Source: Bathynomus jamesi
Lineage: Eukaryota; Arthropoda; Malacostraca; Isopoda; Cirolanidae
Assembly: GCA_023014485.1 (NCBI GenBank)
Contig: JAJOZX010003218.1
Span: 350,001 to 414,000 of the forward strand
Reading direction: 5' to 3'
Length of the DNA stretch: 64,000 nucleotides
Shown: positions 21,667 to 33,000 of the stretch, in pieces
Position numbering within the stretch: the first letter of the stretch is position 1
Layout of the letters: every line of letters begins with the position of its first letter
Program-made: the position numbers and the translations under genes
The notes under the pieces: model-generated
Told to the model about the DNA's origin: nothing
What the model saw: only the letters and a program-made list of their open reading frames with translations
Databases searched by the model: none

Positions 21667-21820
21667 GTATTTTTACCACTATATTAATATATATCATGAT
21701 GAGGTTTGTAGTGAGGTTGTGGCTAATGGGCTGTGTGAGTTTTTAACAGACTTTAGAGACGAGTATCGCTTGTTAAACAAAAAGGCCAAATATGAACATA
21801 TGTTTCTCTCTAATAGATAA
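21653..21820 (+). CDS. Short Polinton ORF, 55 aa, overlapping the previous gene
   Basis: ATG at 21,653 overlaps the end of the upstream frame by 14 bases. The product begins MENLKYFYHYINIYHDEV and is charged and aromatic-rich, with no known domain. The overlap is typical of compact viral gene order. It is intact but short. The region from 21,821 to about 22,115 holds no gene I can support. Confidence 0.4.
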   Translation: MENLKYFYHYINIYHDEVCSEVVANGLCEFLTDFRDEYRLLNKKAKYEHMFLSNR

Positions 21821-22094
21821 TATCTATTTTGTGTGCAATATACATTGGCATATTTATTTTGTTTGTGATATATGTGGGAATCTTTAATGAGTGTTCAATT
21901 ATTATTATTCATACAAGATTTCTTTGTAGTTTTTGTTTCAAGACAACTTGTTCTTACTTGAAGCTAAGAGCAATAAATGAAGGAGGTGCTTTGTGTTTTA
22001 AAGACAATGTATTCAGTGTGTTTTATTGCGGCAGAGGTTATGCACCGGGGGTGGGGGGTGGAGTGTGCTGTTGACAGAGGAAGGGAACCTTTGC

Positions 22095-22136
22095 ATGATC
22101 TCGCCTTGGGCGCCAAAAATGCCAGGACCGCCACTG
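22095..22136. mobile_element. Possible hAT terminus (GGCGCC..CCGCCACTG)
   Basis: The string CTTGGGCGCCAAAAATGCCA followed by GGACCGCCACTG ends like the TIRs of hAT elements seen elsewhere here (CAGGGCCGGCGC at 36,566 and CAGTGGCG at 4572). I did not find the partner end, so only one terminus is proposed. Confidence 0.3.
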
Positions 22137-22344
22137 GTCCATTGGTTGTATTGAATTTCATCAATCCCCTTTTCCTCATAACATTTGAGAAGAAGCTCTT
22201 TCTGGGAACCAACACCAGAACAGGTATTACAATCTCCAAAAGTACAAGAGGGTAGACTAGGGTTGCAGAGAATGCGGGCTAAAGCACGGTGGTAGCTATT
22301 CAGGGTACTTCATCCTCGCGAGTAACTTCCCCGATCCTTGATCC

Positions 22345-24168
22345 AATCTACAGATCTACAGAAGCTAATGCTAACAAAGAACCTAAGATCCACTCTAAGG
22401 TTAGCCAGAGAGAAAGAAAAGAGTAAGGGGTTAAAAGAAGAGAATAAGGGGTTAAGTAAGTAGCAAAACCTATCATTCGTGGTTAACATTCATTCAGAAA
22501 GAGAGAGAGAAAGATTCACCATCATCATCCGCCGGCCACTGCCGACAAGTCGGAAAAATTGTCGAAGAGAATAGGAAAGGGGTGAAAGATGAAAAGAAGT
22601 AAGATAAGAACGCTTACAAACCATGCAAAAACAGTCTTAACTCAAACACTGTCATACCATGCAAACTACAGACATACAAGTAAAGAGAGGATAAGAAAAG
22701 AGAGAGAAAAGAAAAAAAAGTATGAAGAGTATAACAAAAAGTAAGTTAGTTTACGCTACGAGCTACATCTAAGTTCGTGTTAGTCTAAATTTTTTTTTAA
22801 ATATAATTTTATTGCTGGCATATCACACGCTGGCATGTCACAAGCCGGCATTAATCGTCATCAGACTCAAACCTCAACCATAACTCCCAGAGCTCCTGTT
22901 ACTAATTGTTTTATTTTAAATGACGTTAATATTTTTAAAATGTCTATCTAAACGGTTTTTAAACATAACGCTGGTAGAGTTCACAACAGGACACGGGAAA
23001 ATTATTTCATTTATCAATTACTTTAAACGTAAAAAGTTTTTAGCGATGTTAGTAATGAAACGTCTACCACGTAATTTAAATCCGTTATTACGCGTATTGC
23101 TATTATCGAAAATGAACAATTTGTCAAAATTTACGTTATCGATTTTATTAACGATTTTGAAAACTTCAATAAGCTCCACCCTTAATCTCTAGTTTTGAGT
23201 GAATGCAAGTCTAACTCTTTAAATCCTATCTTCGTAAGACTTGTTGCGTAGTGACGGAATTAGTTTCGTGGCGCGTCGCTGAACCATTTCCAACCTATCA
23301 ATATTCTCACGTAAATACGGGCACCAAAACTGAACGGCATATTCTAAATGAGGCCTGACTAAGGACTTGTAAATGGGCAATATAATATTCTACGATTTAA
23401 ATTCGAAATTACTGCTCTATGAAGCCTAACATCTTATTAGCTTTTGCGCAAGACTCCAGGCACTGGTTCCGAACTTTTAAATCCTGAGATACGCGTACGC
23501 CTAAATCTACTTCCTTGTCAACGATCGCTAACTGTCTATCGTCCATCGTGTACATGTAATTAATGTTACATGAACCTATATGCAAAACTTCACATTTCTC
23601 TACCTTAAATTGCATCTGCCACTTATCCATCCACTTGATAATCCTATTTACATCGTCTTGGAGCCTATTTCTGTCGTCCACGTTAAGAACTTTACCGCCT
23701 ATTTTAGTATCGTCCGCGAATTTTGACACGTTACTGGTCAAGCCTACATCTACTGTATGTCGTTAATGCAAATTATGAATAGCAATGGGCCTAACATTGA
23801 ACCCTGAGGAAACATTATTTACGTCTTCTACAGTAAAAACTTTCGCAAAAAAGTTGTTAAAAATACCCGCCATCGCCTGAGCGTCGTGGAAGCCAAAGCG
23901 CCGTTAGCGTCCACTAGAGGGCCTATGTTTTCTTTTATCGGCTTACGATTATTCACGTAGTACAAAACTTTTTCGGATTATGTTTACTATCCGCAGCTAC
24001 AAGTATCTCTAAATTGCGCTTAGCATTCCTAACAGACCTTTTAACCTGTCGTCCAAGCACGATATATCTATTAAAATTAGCTACCGTGCCATTGGGCTTA
24101 TTATGTCTATACGCTCTGTTACGCTCGTTTACGAACTCACCTATTTTCCTATTCCACCACTTGGGCCT
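22345..24168 (-). mobile_element. LINE-A copy 1 (CR1 type), internally deleted, minus strand
   Basis: The 3' end is at about 22,345, marked by the 8-mer repeat CTGTAGAT twice. A 3' UTR of about 570 bp follows inward, then the ORF2 C-terminus. RT fragment 23,741-23,409 keeps SKFADDTKIGGK and the KWQMQFKVEKCEVLHIGS block. The frames near 23,830-24,168 encode the linker after the endonuclease (RNRAYRHNKPNGT, KRSVRNAKRNLE). The RT core between FFAK(V)F and GPLLF is deleted near 23,810. The copy is 5'-truncated at about 24,168, where it abuts LINE-B. Near twin of copy 2, in the opposite direction. Confidence 0.75.
23409..23741 (-). pseudogene. Reverse transcriptase fragment of LINE-A copy 1
   Basis: 110 codons covering the RT catalytic FADD block (VSKFADDTKIGG) and the thumb-proximal region (LGVRVSQDLKVRNQCL), matching residues of the same family at 34,670-35,000. 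It is isolated by the upstream deletion and by stops downstream, so it is not functional. Confidence 0.8.
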
Positions 24169-24358
24169 ACACAGAACTGTGCTTCTGTGCTGACACCCTG
24201 CCTCGGCAAACTCTTTCGTCTTTATCTTTCATCTGGTACTTTTCCTTCGTGCTGGAAGTTCGCTTTCATTCAGCCTGTCCCAAAGAAGGGTGACCGCTCT
24301 GAACCCTCCAACTATCGTCCAATTGCTTTGATTTCTTGCCTTTCCAAAGTGTTTAAAC
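24168..24358 (+). pseudogene. LINE-B reverse transcriptase, part 1
   Basis: A plus-strand frame (VLTPCLGKLFRLYLSSGTFP, PVPKKGDRSEPSNYRPIALI) typical of the start of a non-LTR reverse transcriptase. It is cut by the LTR at 24,359 and continues in frame at 28,912 once the 4-bp duplication AAAC is counted once. Clade not fixed; a Jockey/CR1-superfamily type is likely. Confidence 0.7.
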
Positions 24359-24766
24359 TGTAGCTGGTTCCTTCTTGGTGCTACTTGTAGTTGCCGTGAA
24401 GAATGAAGGATACGAGAGGCAAGCTATCGCTTTGTTGGGTATCTCTTTTAGGGGCCTCTCGTGTCCTCTTCTCTCCCTGTCGTTTGGGGGGTTGGCGTCT
24501 TGAAGGAAAAGCCGGTCGTTTTCAGAGTTTATTGAGTTCTTGGTTGGCTGAGGTTATTTTACAGAAGATTTTGTTATTTTATATACAGCTGAATTAATTA
24601 AATATATATATATAAATTTATGTACAATACTTATTTATAAAGATTATATATGATTCTTAAAATTACACAATGATAAAATATATACAATTTGGTACGCGCA
24701 AAATTGGTTTGTCGGTAACTAATATAAAAATAATATAAATGCGGAAAATTAACTGCGCGGCCCACA
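24359..24766 (-). repeat. Gypsy 3' LTR (minus-strand sense)
   Basis: 408 bp, about 99% identical to the partner at 28,501. Differences visible are T/G and G/A substitutions near the outer edge, one TA unit in the (TA)n part and one C in the CCC(C)ACA end. It includes an AT-rich stretch with AATAAA-like motifs. Confidence 0.9.
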
Positions 24767-24799
24767 CTACTGCCCACCCCGAGAAGCGGAGCACGTATA

Positions 24800-25447
24800 T
24801 CAAAAGTAGAAATATTCGGGTCTTGATTTGAATCGGATCCTTCGTCCAGCTCGCGTTGATCCTCGGTCGGCCTCGTTTCCGGTTGTTGCGTTGTCCTGCG
24901 CGCCCGTCCTGAGGTCTGTATTTGCTACCTCCAAGGTGCGTCCTCCATCGTCCTTTTTCCTTGCGTGCTTTTTCTCCGATCCGATGTCGTCCGATTGTGC
25001 GCCCGGTACCTGTGTGGGACCTGAAACTATATACGCCGGTTTTAAACGATTAATTGAAATGGCTTCTGATGATCCGTTGGTTTTTTCTATTACGAAGTAC
25101 TTATCGTGGCGTTCGAGAACACGGAAAGGTCCTTGATATGGTGCCTCGAATGGTTTTCGAACGCGGTCGATGCGTACCCATACGTGGCTTGATTTGTGGA
25201 GTTCCGATGGAATGAATGATTTGGGGGCTGAGTGAATGTTTCCTTGAGAGAGTTGGGCGAAATCGATTTGCGTCATTTTCTTGGCTAATTCGGAGATGAA
25301 TTTTGAATTGGATTTTGACGATGAATGGCGATCATTGGCCTCGGGCATAATAGGGTGGTTCCGGTGACGGTGGTGAACGGTGAATAACCCGATTCGTTGG
25401 GGAGACTGCGTAAACCAAGGAGAACTATGGGTAAAGCGGGGAGCCAA
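24800..25447 (-). pseudogene. Gypsy integrase C-terminal tail (GPY/F module), shifted frame
   Basis: Continuation of pol in a different frame: the early part overlaps the integrase end, and the block FEAPYQGPFRVLERHDKYF is the GPY/F module found after Ty3/Gypsy integrases. The rest is a charged tail (KKHARKKDDGG, STRAGRRIRFKSRPEYF). It ends just before the 3' LTR. An envelope gene is absent. Confidence 0.75.
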
Positions 25448-28005
25448 TCTTGTTTTCGAGCGATGATTGCTGTCTTGATGGTGCGATGAGATCTTTCAAT
25501 TATTCCGTTGGTCTGAGGGCGATACGACAAAGTTCTTAGTCGGTGAAATCCGATGAGAGCTGAGAGTTCCCTAAAGAGTTCGGATTCGAATTGGGATCCG
25601 CGGTCCGTTATGACTTGCAGTGGTACACCAAATCTTGAAATCCATACATCGAGAAATGCGTGTGCTATTGATGTGGCTGTAGTATCAATCAGAGGATATG
25701 CTTCTATCCATCTTGTGGCACGATCGATGCAGGTTAGGAGATATCTATATGGGGAAGGATATGTTTGACCGGGCAAAGTGGTTGGCGGTAAGGGACCGAC
25801 GATGTCGATATGTACCGTTTCAAATCTTGAACTTGGTAAATCGAAGGGGGTTATTTCTGATTTTGTATGGCGAGAAATTTTTGAGGATTGACTTGATTCA
25901 CAATTTCGGGACCAAGTTCGAATATCCTTATTCATTGAGGGCCAAAAGTATCTTGATTTAATGATACGAAGTGATTGCTTGATGCCTGGATGAGAAATAT
26001 TATGAAATTGATTGAAGATGGAAGATCGATGCTGCTTGGGAACAAAAGGACGGGGATATGGCGTGGATGTATCGCAATATAAAGTTGTATTTTCTGGAAA
26101 CGGGAACGGCTTGAGACGTGGGAGAAATTCTTGCGTTTCTTGATCTTTTTGTTGAGATTCCGCGATTGCTGATAAATCGAAAGCGTCGATATGTACTGCG
26201 TTTACGTTGCGTGAAAGGCAGTCCGCTACGACGTTTTCGGATCCACAGATATGTATTACATCGCATACGTATTCCGTGATGGCAGACCAATGACGTTGTT
26301 GTCGGTCTGTCTTGGCTCGTAAGGGACTCTTGTAGGCAGAAACCATCGGTTTGTGATCCGTGAAGAGTATTACTTGACGACCTTCTAAAAATTGACGGAA
26401 ATGCAGGACGGCTAGGTATGCTGCGAGTAATTCTCTATCGTATGCGGCGTATGCTTGCTGAGTTGTAGTTAATTTCTTGGAAAAGAAGGCGATGGGAACT
26501 GGTGTGCTGTCGATTATTTGATGAACTGCTCCAGCTGCTATTTGTGAGCAGTCCGTAACTAAATGAAGGATTGAGCTTGATGGAAGAGGATGACAAAGCG
26601 TAACGGCGTTCCGTAGTGCATCCTTGACATCTTGAAAGGCTTGAATTGCTTCGTCGTTCCACTGTAGACTTTTGTTTTTGACTTGAGTTCTGACGATTTC
26701 ACTTAAAGGTGAGACTAAATCGGCGTAACGGGGTATCATATGGCGATAGAATCCCGTCATTCCTAGGAATCTTCTGAAGCTTTGGTAATCTTGCGGTTGG
26801 GGAATATCTTGAATTTCGGAGACTTTGTTTACAGGAGGACGAATGCCTGCTGGGGAAACTTCATGACCCAGAAATTCAATTTTGGATTGCTGAAATATGC
26901 ATTTTTCTAAGGAAATTCTTAAATTGTGTTCTTGAAGGATCTTGAATACGCGTTCTAAGTCTTTCAAATGGTCAAATGCGTTATTTGAATGGACTAAAAT
27001 ATCGTCGAGATACACAAATACGCAGTCAACTCCTCTGAAAATTGTATCCATGAAGCGTTGAAATGTTGCAGGGGCGTTTCTTAAACCAAATGGCATGTAT
27101 AAATACTGAAATAAACCAAATGGAGTTGTTATAGCCGTTTTCTCGATATCTTCTGTGTGGACTGGAATTTGGTGATATGCTCTGACTAGATCGATTTTGC
27201 TAAAGCATGATTTTCCGTGCAGAGATGTTGACAGTCTTCTTATATGAGGAAGTGGATATCTGTCCGGTTTCGTGACAGCGTTTAGGCTTCTATAATCACC
27301 ACACGCCCGCCATTCGCCTGGTATCTTCTTCGGAACGAAGTATAACGGTGAGGCCCATGGTGATTTTGAGGGTTCTATAATTCCATCTTGAAGTAAGTTG
27401 TTGAAAGTAGCCTTAGCTGAGGATAATTTATCGGGTGGAAGACGTCGAGGGCTTGCAAACACTGGTGGTGCGCTGCCAGTGTCGATGGTATGCTTGACAG
27501 TGTTGGTGGAAACTTTCTGCGGTTGAGCTGGTTTCAGTAGTGAGGAGTACTTGTCAAGCAGGTTCCTGATTTCTTGAGGTAATTTGTCGGTAGGGTTAAT
27601 ATTGATGAGGTGAAGGTCTTTGGATTGCACAGGTTTAGTAGTGGCTTGAAGAGTTGTTGCTCTATCCTTCAAAATGCCATGCTTGCAGTCCACAAGGATG
27701 TCATAATGGGATAGAAAATCGGCGCCGAGAAGTGGACTGGAGACTTGGGCGACGACGAATGGCCACCTGAATATTCTTCGTAATTTAGGAATTGATATGT
27801 CCAGTGTTACTTCTCCGAATATTTCGAGCGGCTGACCGTTTGCGGTGGAAATCTTTACTGCGGTTGGGTGGAGTTGACAATCATTGACACAAGTTGGTGG
27901 TAAAATTGAGATGCTCGCTCCTGTGTCAATGATAAAATTGACCTTCAGACTGACGATGCGAACTGCGACTGAGATCAGCGGCAGGCCGGACGTCGCGTTA
28001 ATCAC
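25285..28005 (-). CDS. pol: Gypsy pol: protease, RT, RNase H, integrase (906 aa frame)
   Basis: Domains in order: aspartic protease with DTGA at 27-30; reverse transcriptase about 190-370 with [10 protein letters not shown] and YLDD at 332-335; RNase H about 470-600 with Asp484, Glu525 and Asp550 (FTDHKP); integrase from about 660 with HHCC-type zinc region, Asp734 (HIDIVGP), Asp801 (TDRGSQF) and Glu837 (GIIERSH). The zinc region reads NCESSQ, so one of the two usual Cys appears changed to Ser. The integrase tail continues in another frame from 25,447, so a frameshift lies near 25,300-25,400. Confidence 0.9.
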   Translation of the reverse strand: MINATSGLPLISVAVRIVSLKVNFIIDTGASISILPPTCVNDCQLHPTAVKISTANGQPLEIFGEVTLDISIPKLRRIFRWPFVVAQVSSPLLGADFLSHYDILVDCKHGILKDRATTLQATTKPVQSKDLHLININPTDKLPQEIRNLLDKYSSLLKPAQPQKVSTNTVKHTIDTGSAPPVFASPRRLPPDKLSSAKATFNNLLQDGIIEPSKSPWASPLYFVPKKIPGEWRACGDYRSLNAVTKPDRYPLPHIRRLSTSLHGKSCFSKIDLVRAYHQIPVHTEDIEKTAITTPFGLFQYLYMPFGLRNAPATFQRFMDTIFRGVDCVFVYLDDILVHSNNAFDHLKDLERVFKILQEHNLRISLEKCIFQQSKIEFLGHEVSPAGIRPPVNKVSEIQDIPQPQDYQSFRRFLGMTGFYRHMIPRYADLVSPLSEIVRTQVKNKSLQWNDEAIQAFQDVKDALRNAVTLCHPLPSSSILHLVTDCSQIAAGAVHQIIDSTPVPIAFFSKKLTTTQQAYAAYDRELLAAYLAVLHFRQFLEGRQVILFTDHKPMVSAYKSPLRAKTDRQQRHWSAITEYVCDVIHICGSENVVADCLSRNVNAVHIDAFDLSAIAESQQKDQETQEFLPRLKPFPFPENTTLYCDTSTPYPRPFVPKQHRSSIFNQFHNISHPGIKQSLRIIKSRYFWPSMNKDIRTWSRNCESSQSSKISRHTKSEITPFDLPSSRFETVHIDIVGPLPPTTLPGQTYPSPYRYLLTCIDRATRWIEAYPLIDTTATSIAHAFLDVWISRFGVPLQVITDRGSQFESELFRELSALIGFHRLRTLSYRPQTNGIIERSHRTIKTAIIARKQDWLPALPIVLLGLRSLPNESGYSPFTTVTGTTLLCPRPMIAIHRQNPIQNSSPN

Positions 28006-28016
28006 AGCCTGCTTAT

Positions 28017-28391
28017 CTAGTTTTCCGACGTTTCTCTTGATGGTGAGGAAGATCTTGAATTTGGGCGTGACGAGGGGAGCAGCTTGGCGTCATCTTTATT
28101 TGGCCACTTGCACCATGGCCTGCAGGTCCTTGCTGGGGGGCCATAATAAAGGTGCGCGCGGCACACCACCGGCCGCTGATTCTCGCTGAAGGGTTTTAGG
28201 CCGATGGGGATATTCGTTCTTGGGCTTGTATTGGCTCGAGTTGACGTTGGCGCCGCGTAGCAGCTTTGTTGAGCGAACGGTATTAACTCATCGGCTAGTT
28301 TGCCGAGTTGAGTTAGCGTCAGCTCCTTTTGTGCTGCTACGACGGGCGCTATTGAGGATGGGAGCGCCTGGATGAATTTATGCTTCACCAA
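28017..28391 (-). pseudogene. Gypsy gag remnant with zinc-knuckle-like motif
   Basis: 125 codons, starting in the C-terminal part of capsid (KHKFIQALPSSIAPVVAAQK, then LTQLGKLADELIPF) and ending after a CCHC-like nucleocapsid motif (VCRAHLYYGPPARTCRPWC). Only about 110 bp separate its open frame from the 5' LTR, so the first 200 or so codons of a normal gag are missing. Pol follows in another frame 12 bases later. The copy probably depends on other copies for particles. Confidence 0.7.
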
Positions 28392-28500
28392 ATCATCGCT
28401 ACGGGTGGGCGGCGAAGAGGCGTGGCTTCGGTTTGTTCCGCCCGGCGACTGAAGGATGCTGCTTCCGCTGGCTGCTTCGGGTCACTCCGGGGTCACCAAT

Positions 28501-28907
28501 TGTAGCTGGTTCCTTCTTGGTGCTACTTGTAGTTGCCGGGAAGAATGAAGGATACGAGAGGCAAACTATCGCTTTGTTGGGTATCTCTTTTAGGGGCCTC
28601 TCGTGTCCTCTTCTCTCCCTGTCGTTTGGGGGGTTGGCGTCTTGAAGGAAAAGCCGGTCGTTTTCAGAGTTTATTGAGTTCTTGGTTGGCTGAGGTTATT
28701 TTACAGAAGATTTTGTTATTTTATATACAGCTGAATTAATTAAATATATATATAAATTTATGTACAATACTTATTTATAAAGATTATATATGATTCTTAA
28801 AATTACACAATGATAAAATATATACAATTTGGTACGCGCAAAATTGGTTTGTCGGTAACTAATATAAAAATAATATAAATGCGGAAAATTAACTGCGCGG
28901 CCCCACA
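28501..28907 (-). repeat. Gypsy 5' LTR (minus-strand sense)
   Basis: 407 bp partner of the LTR at 24,359. Immediately inside, on the minus strand, lies ATTGGTGACCCCGGAGTGAC, where a tRNA primer-binding site (TTGGTGACCCC) is expected. Confidence 0.9.
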
Positions 28908-28911
28908 AAAC

Positions 28912-29025
28912 CTATCCTTAATAGGAAGATTCTTAAACACCTTTCTTCTCACAATCTTCTTTCAAATCGTCAGTATGGATTCCGCAAGGGACGCTCTACT
29001 GGCAATCTTCTTGCATATCCCTCTG
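28912..29025 (+). pseudogene. LINE-B reverse transcriptase, part 2
   Basis: Continues LINE-B after the Gypsy element: PILNRKILKHLSSHNLL, then QYGFRKGRSTGNLLAY, the conserved RT block before motif A. It is cut at about 29,025 by the 5'-truncated start of LINE-A copy 2 and resumes at about 36,120. Confidence 0.7.
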
Positions 29026-29029
29026 ACTC

Positions 29030-30062
29030 TTGGTCATTGGAGACTTTAACTGCCCTAACGTTAATTACGAGACTTTTACTGGTAACGATGAGGGTTTGAG
29101 ATTGACTGAGTTCATGGAAGATAATTTTTTACGACGAATGGTTACCGAACCAACGCGCGGTGACAATATTTTAGACGTGGTGATGACGAACGGCGAAAAT
29201 ATAGTCGAAGGTTTAGAAGTAGGCGAGAGTTTAGGATGTAGTGATCATCAAATTATTAGGTTTAAGCTATTAATAGAAAACACTAAGGATAGTAGCGTAA
29301 TAAAAGTCCCTGATTTTCGTAGGGCCAATTTTGATAGTTTTGCGGATAGGATGAGAGTAGTGGACTGGGATAACTTATTTATGGGTAATGACACAAATTT
29401 GCACTGGGAGGCGTTTAAAGATAGTTTCTTGAATATCGAAAGGGAGTTTATTCCTCGTAGGCCCAAGTGGTGGACTAGGGAAATAGGCGAGTTCATAAAC
29501 GAGCGTAACAGAGCGTATAGACTTAAAAAGCGCAATGGCACCGTAGCTAACGTTAATAGATATATCGAGCTTCGACGTCAGGTTAAAAGATCAGTTAGGA
29601 ATGCTAAGCGTAATTTAGAGATACCTTTTGCTGCGAATAGTAAACATAACCCAAAAACGTTTTTCGATTACGTGAATAATCGTAAGCCGATAAAAGATAA
29701 TATAGGCCCTCTCGTGGACGCTAATGGTGATTTGGCTTCCGACGCTCTGGCGTTGGCGGATATTTTTAATAACTTTTTTGCGACAGTTTTTACCATAGAA
29801 AACGTCAATAATGTCCCCGATGTGGACGATATCGTTCCATTTAGCAGCGAGACTATTTTGGATGAAATAACTGTTTACGAGGGTGGGATTGCGCATTATA
29901 TCGATAGGCTAAAAGTTAGCAAGGCTCCAGGCCCTGACGCGTTTTACCCTAGACATCTGAAAGATTTGAAAGACGTTATCGTAGGCCCCTTAACGAAGAT
30001 TTTTAATCAGTCACTAGAAACGGGGATTATTCCTGAAGACTTCAAATTAGCTAGCGTCACGC
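29030..30062 (+). pseudogene. LINE-A ORF2, endonuclease C-terminus and start of RT
   Basis: Endonuclease motifs VIGDFNCPNVNY and GCSDHQIIRF (the conserved Asp-His pair), a linker (RNRAYRLKKRNGTVANV) and the RT entry block (KAPGPDAFYPRHLKDL, then FKLASVTPV). The remaining codons after 30,062 belong to the hAT insertion. 5' truncation removed the earlier endonuclease residues. Confidence 0.8.
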
Positions 30063-33000
30063 CAGTGGCGTGGTGGCCATATGGGCCAAACGGGTTTGGC
30101 CCGACCAGCGACGATTAGCCAAAGGACGCCATAACAGAGGTTCAGAGGGCGCCGCACTAGCGGCCAGATTTTAGAATTTTTAAAATTTTAAAATTATAAA
30201 ATCAACAATAATAGTAATATGACTGCTACATATTACTAAAATTAGTAATAAAAATTTTTAATCAGAATCTTTGGCTATGATTTAAAATTTGAGAGACCTA
30301 TAACCATTCATAAAGTAAAACAATTTTCAAATCAATTTTTCAAAAATAACAACTTTCTATTTTAAAAAATTCATAAAAAAAATTGGAGACTATGAATTTC
30401 CTCAAAATTGCACAGAACACAAAGGAAGACTTACTCTACAACATAGAAACCCCAAATTATTACAAATTTTTGAAGGGGGGGGGGGAATTATGCCCAAATT
30501 TATACCAAAATTGTATGGAAATTTTTTAAGTCAAATTTTAATATTCAATGTCATGAATTAAAATTTGATTTTGCATGCTGTGTCAAACATGCATACTATA
30601 GTCTTGCTTGAGTCACAAATTTTATTTTTTTAACCCTTGGCTATATTTATTTATTTTTAAATTAATAAAATAAATATTGTCTATATTTGTTTTATTAATA
30701 AATGTATTTTATAAGAAAATATAACTACATTCGATTTTACAGATGAAATTTCAGCATCAAATATTTTTCTTCTTGTTTTGGTATTATAAACTGTTAAAAA
30801 CCAAAATAAACTAATTGGTTGAAACATAGAATCTAGTCCATATGCAATGGATAAAAAGAGAAATAAAAAATCTGTTGCTCAAAACAGAGCTGCTAAGAAA
30901 CATCGCACACAGGAAGAAGACTCTCTCAGGCAAGGAATGTAGGAATTTTTAAATATAACTGAGCCTAGTCAAGTGACATCTGCCACTGAAACACTGTCAG
31001 CTGTTACTGTAGCTGAAACACTCAATTCTAGTCAAATTGTTGAAACAAGCACATCTTTCACTGAAGCTGAAACATTGCAGTCTAGTCATAGTGATGACTC
31101 TGATGAGATAGATCACATCACTGTTACCAAAAAAATTCAGTCTGGTCAGTTTGCTGAGTCAGCCACATCTGTCACTGTCACTAAAAATAGCAGGTAATTG
31201 TAAGCACAAAAGTTTCTAAAAATCAGTTTATAAAATTCTAATGAATAACAGTCTCTTGTTATTTTTTCCTTAACTATAAAATATGTATATTAACCATTCC
31301 AGCTCTGATGATGATGATGACAAAGAAAAACAACATGCAGTACATGCACCGAGTTGTGTACCTAATCAACCAGAGTTGATCAAGTCTAGTCAAGAAGCTG
31401 TTGATACAACAGATGAATCTATTTTCAAATCTGACAAAATTGATCCTACAGCACTAATAAACTCTAAGCACAGGTGATTTTATTTTTATCGTTCACTAAT
31501 ATTAAAATATAATTCCTAAAAATTATAATGTGCATAAATAAAGGTTATTTTTGCTATTTAAGTTCTACCTATCTTAGCCATAAAATAAATAAAGGCAATT
31601 TATTTTCTTCTCAATCTCAGGTATAGTGCTGATGTAAAACGACACGTGCTGAGCTGTGGACCTAATCAACCTGATGATAAGTACCTTTCAAAAGGAGGAA
31701 ATGTCATTGGTGGTCGCAAACGTCATTGTTTACATGGTGTTTTTTACAACACCAACAAGCTAGTTCGCCATTGGTTGTCCTTTTCTGAGACAAAAGATGC
31801 GCTTTTTTGTATCACATGTATACTGTTTACTGACTTACTGTTTACTCCTTCTGCGAGGAGAAAATCAACAGTCTAAACAAGGAAATTCATTTATAAATGC
31901 TGGTTTTTCTGATTGGAAGCACCAATGGGAAGGAGTAAGGAAACATGAAACTTCAAATAGTCATAGAATGGCTGTTGTTGCCAGATTGATGTTTCTGAGA
32001 CAGAGTTCAATCTCCGATGCATTGTTGAAACAAAGTGAGTCTGAGGAGAAAAGCTGCAGTTATAAAGAACAGGACGTTTGTACGTTTGTGCATAGGGTTG
32101 TCAACGCTATACGTTACCTTGGTATACAATCTTTGGCATTCAGAGGTCATAGAGAATCATTGGATTCAGATGAGAACAGAGGAAATTTTTTGGAATTGCT
32201 TGATTTTCTTGCTGTGTGTGATTCAAGTACTAGAGAGCAGATAGAAAAGGTTCTTCATTAACAGCAGGAAACTGAGAATCAGGGACGTGGCTCCAAGCTA
32301 ACTTTTTTGAGTAATGATACTCAGAAGAAGATAATTGATATAATTGAAGAAATAATCGAAATTGTAAAGAAAATAAAAAAAGCTGTTGCATGGTCCATCA
32401 TTGTTGACACATCTGATGTATCACATCAAGAATACGTTAGTATTTGTGTTCGTGTTGCTGTGGATGGTGGTGTTTGTGAGCATTTGTTGTGCCTACAACA
32501 TGCTTCAAATACTACATCAGAAATGCTTTTGAGTTTGGTAAAGTCTGCTTTTTCTAACCGTAATGTTGACTGTTATGAGACTCTTGTTGCCCAGTCATAT
32601 GATTGTGCTGCGAACATGAGTGGGTGCTATGGCGGATTACAAGCGCTAATCAGACGCGATATCGGTGAGCAAGTTATATATGTTCACTGCAATGCACACA
32701 TCCTCAATTTGGTACTTTCAGATGTTTCGTCAGCGTCTGTTGATGCTGTTACTCTTTTTGGAACACTGGAGACATTATATGTTATGTTTACACACTCTAA
32801 TCGCATACATTCACTTTTTGAAGATACACAAAAGGAATCAGGTTTGGAAGTTAAAACATTGAAGAGACTGAACACAGTACGGTGGACGGCTCGTGAATTT
32901 TCTCTAGATGTATTCATATCTAGATACACATCGATATGTGAAACCTTGAATGAGATCACCACATCTCAAGAGTTTAGTCAGAAACAGCGTTCGGAAGCAG

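Larger units (their letters stand above)
8960..21830. mobile_element. Maverick/Polinton (adintovirus-like) relic
   Basis: The gene set is diagnostic: adenain-like protease, double-jelly-roll major capsid protein, pX-like basic protein, penton-like minor capsid, retroviral-type integrase, packaging ATPase and protein-primed DNA polymerase B. Structural and packaging genes are on the minus strand (9.1-15.9 kb) and PolB and small ORFs on the plus strand (16.0-21.8 kb), in divergent arrangement. Nearly all conserved genes carry stops or frameshifts, so this is an old endogenous copy. Two mariner-type elements have inserted later (14,057-15,435 and 20,123-21,014). I could not find convincing terminal inverted repeats, so the limits are approximate. 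Confidence 0.85.
24359..28907 (-). mobile_element. Ty3/Gypsy LTR retrotransposon, young, gag-truncated
   Basis: LTRs at 24,359-24,766 and 28,501-28,907 differ at about four places over 408 bp. Target duplication AAAC lies at 24,355-24,358 and 28,908-28,911. Read on the minus strand, the LTRs start TGTGGGCC and end CAGCTACA, i.e. TG..CA. Internal genes are a short gag remnant and a long pol. A purine-rich GGGGTGGGCAG precedes the 3' LTR and is a likely polypurine tract. The element sits inside LINE-B. Confidence 0.9.
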
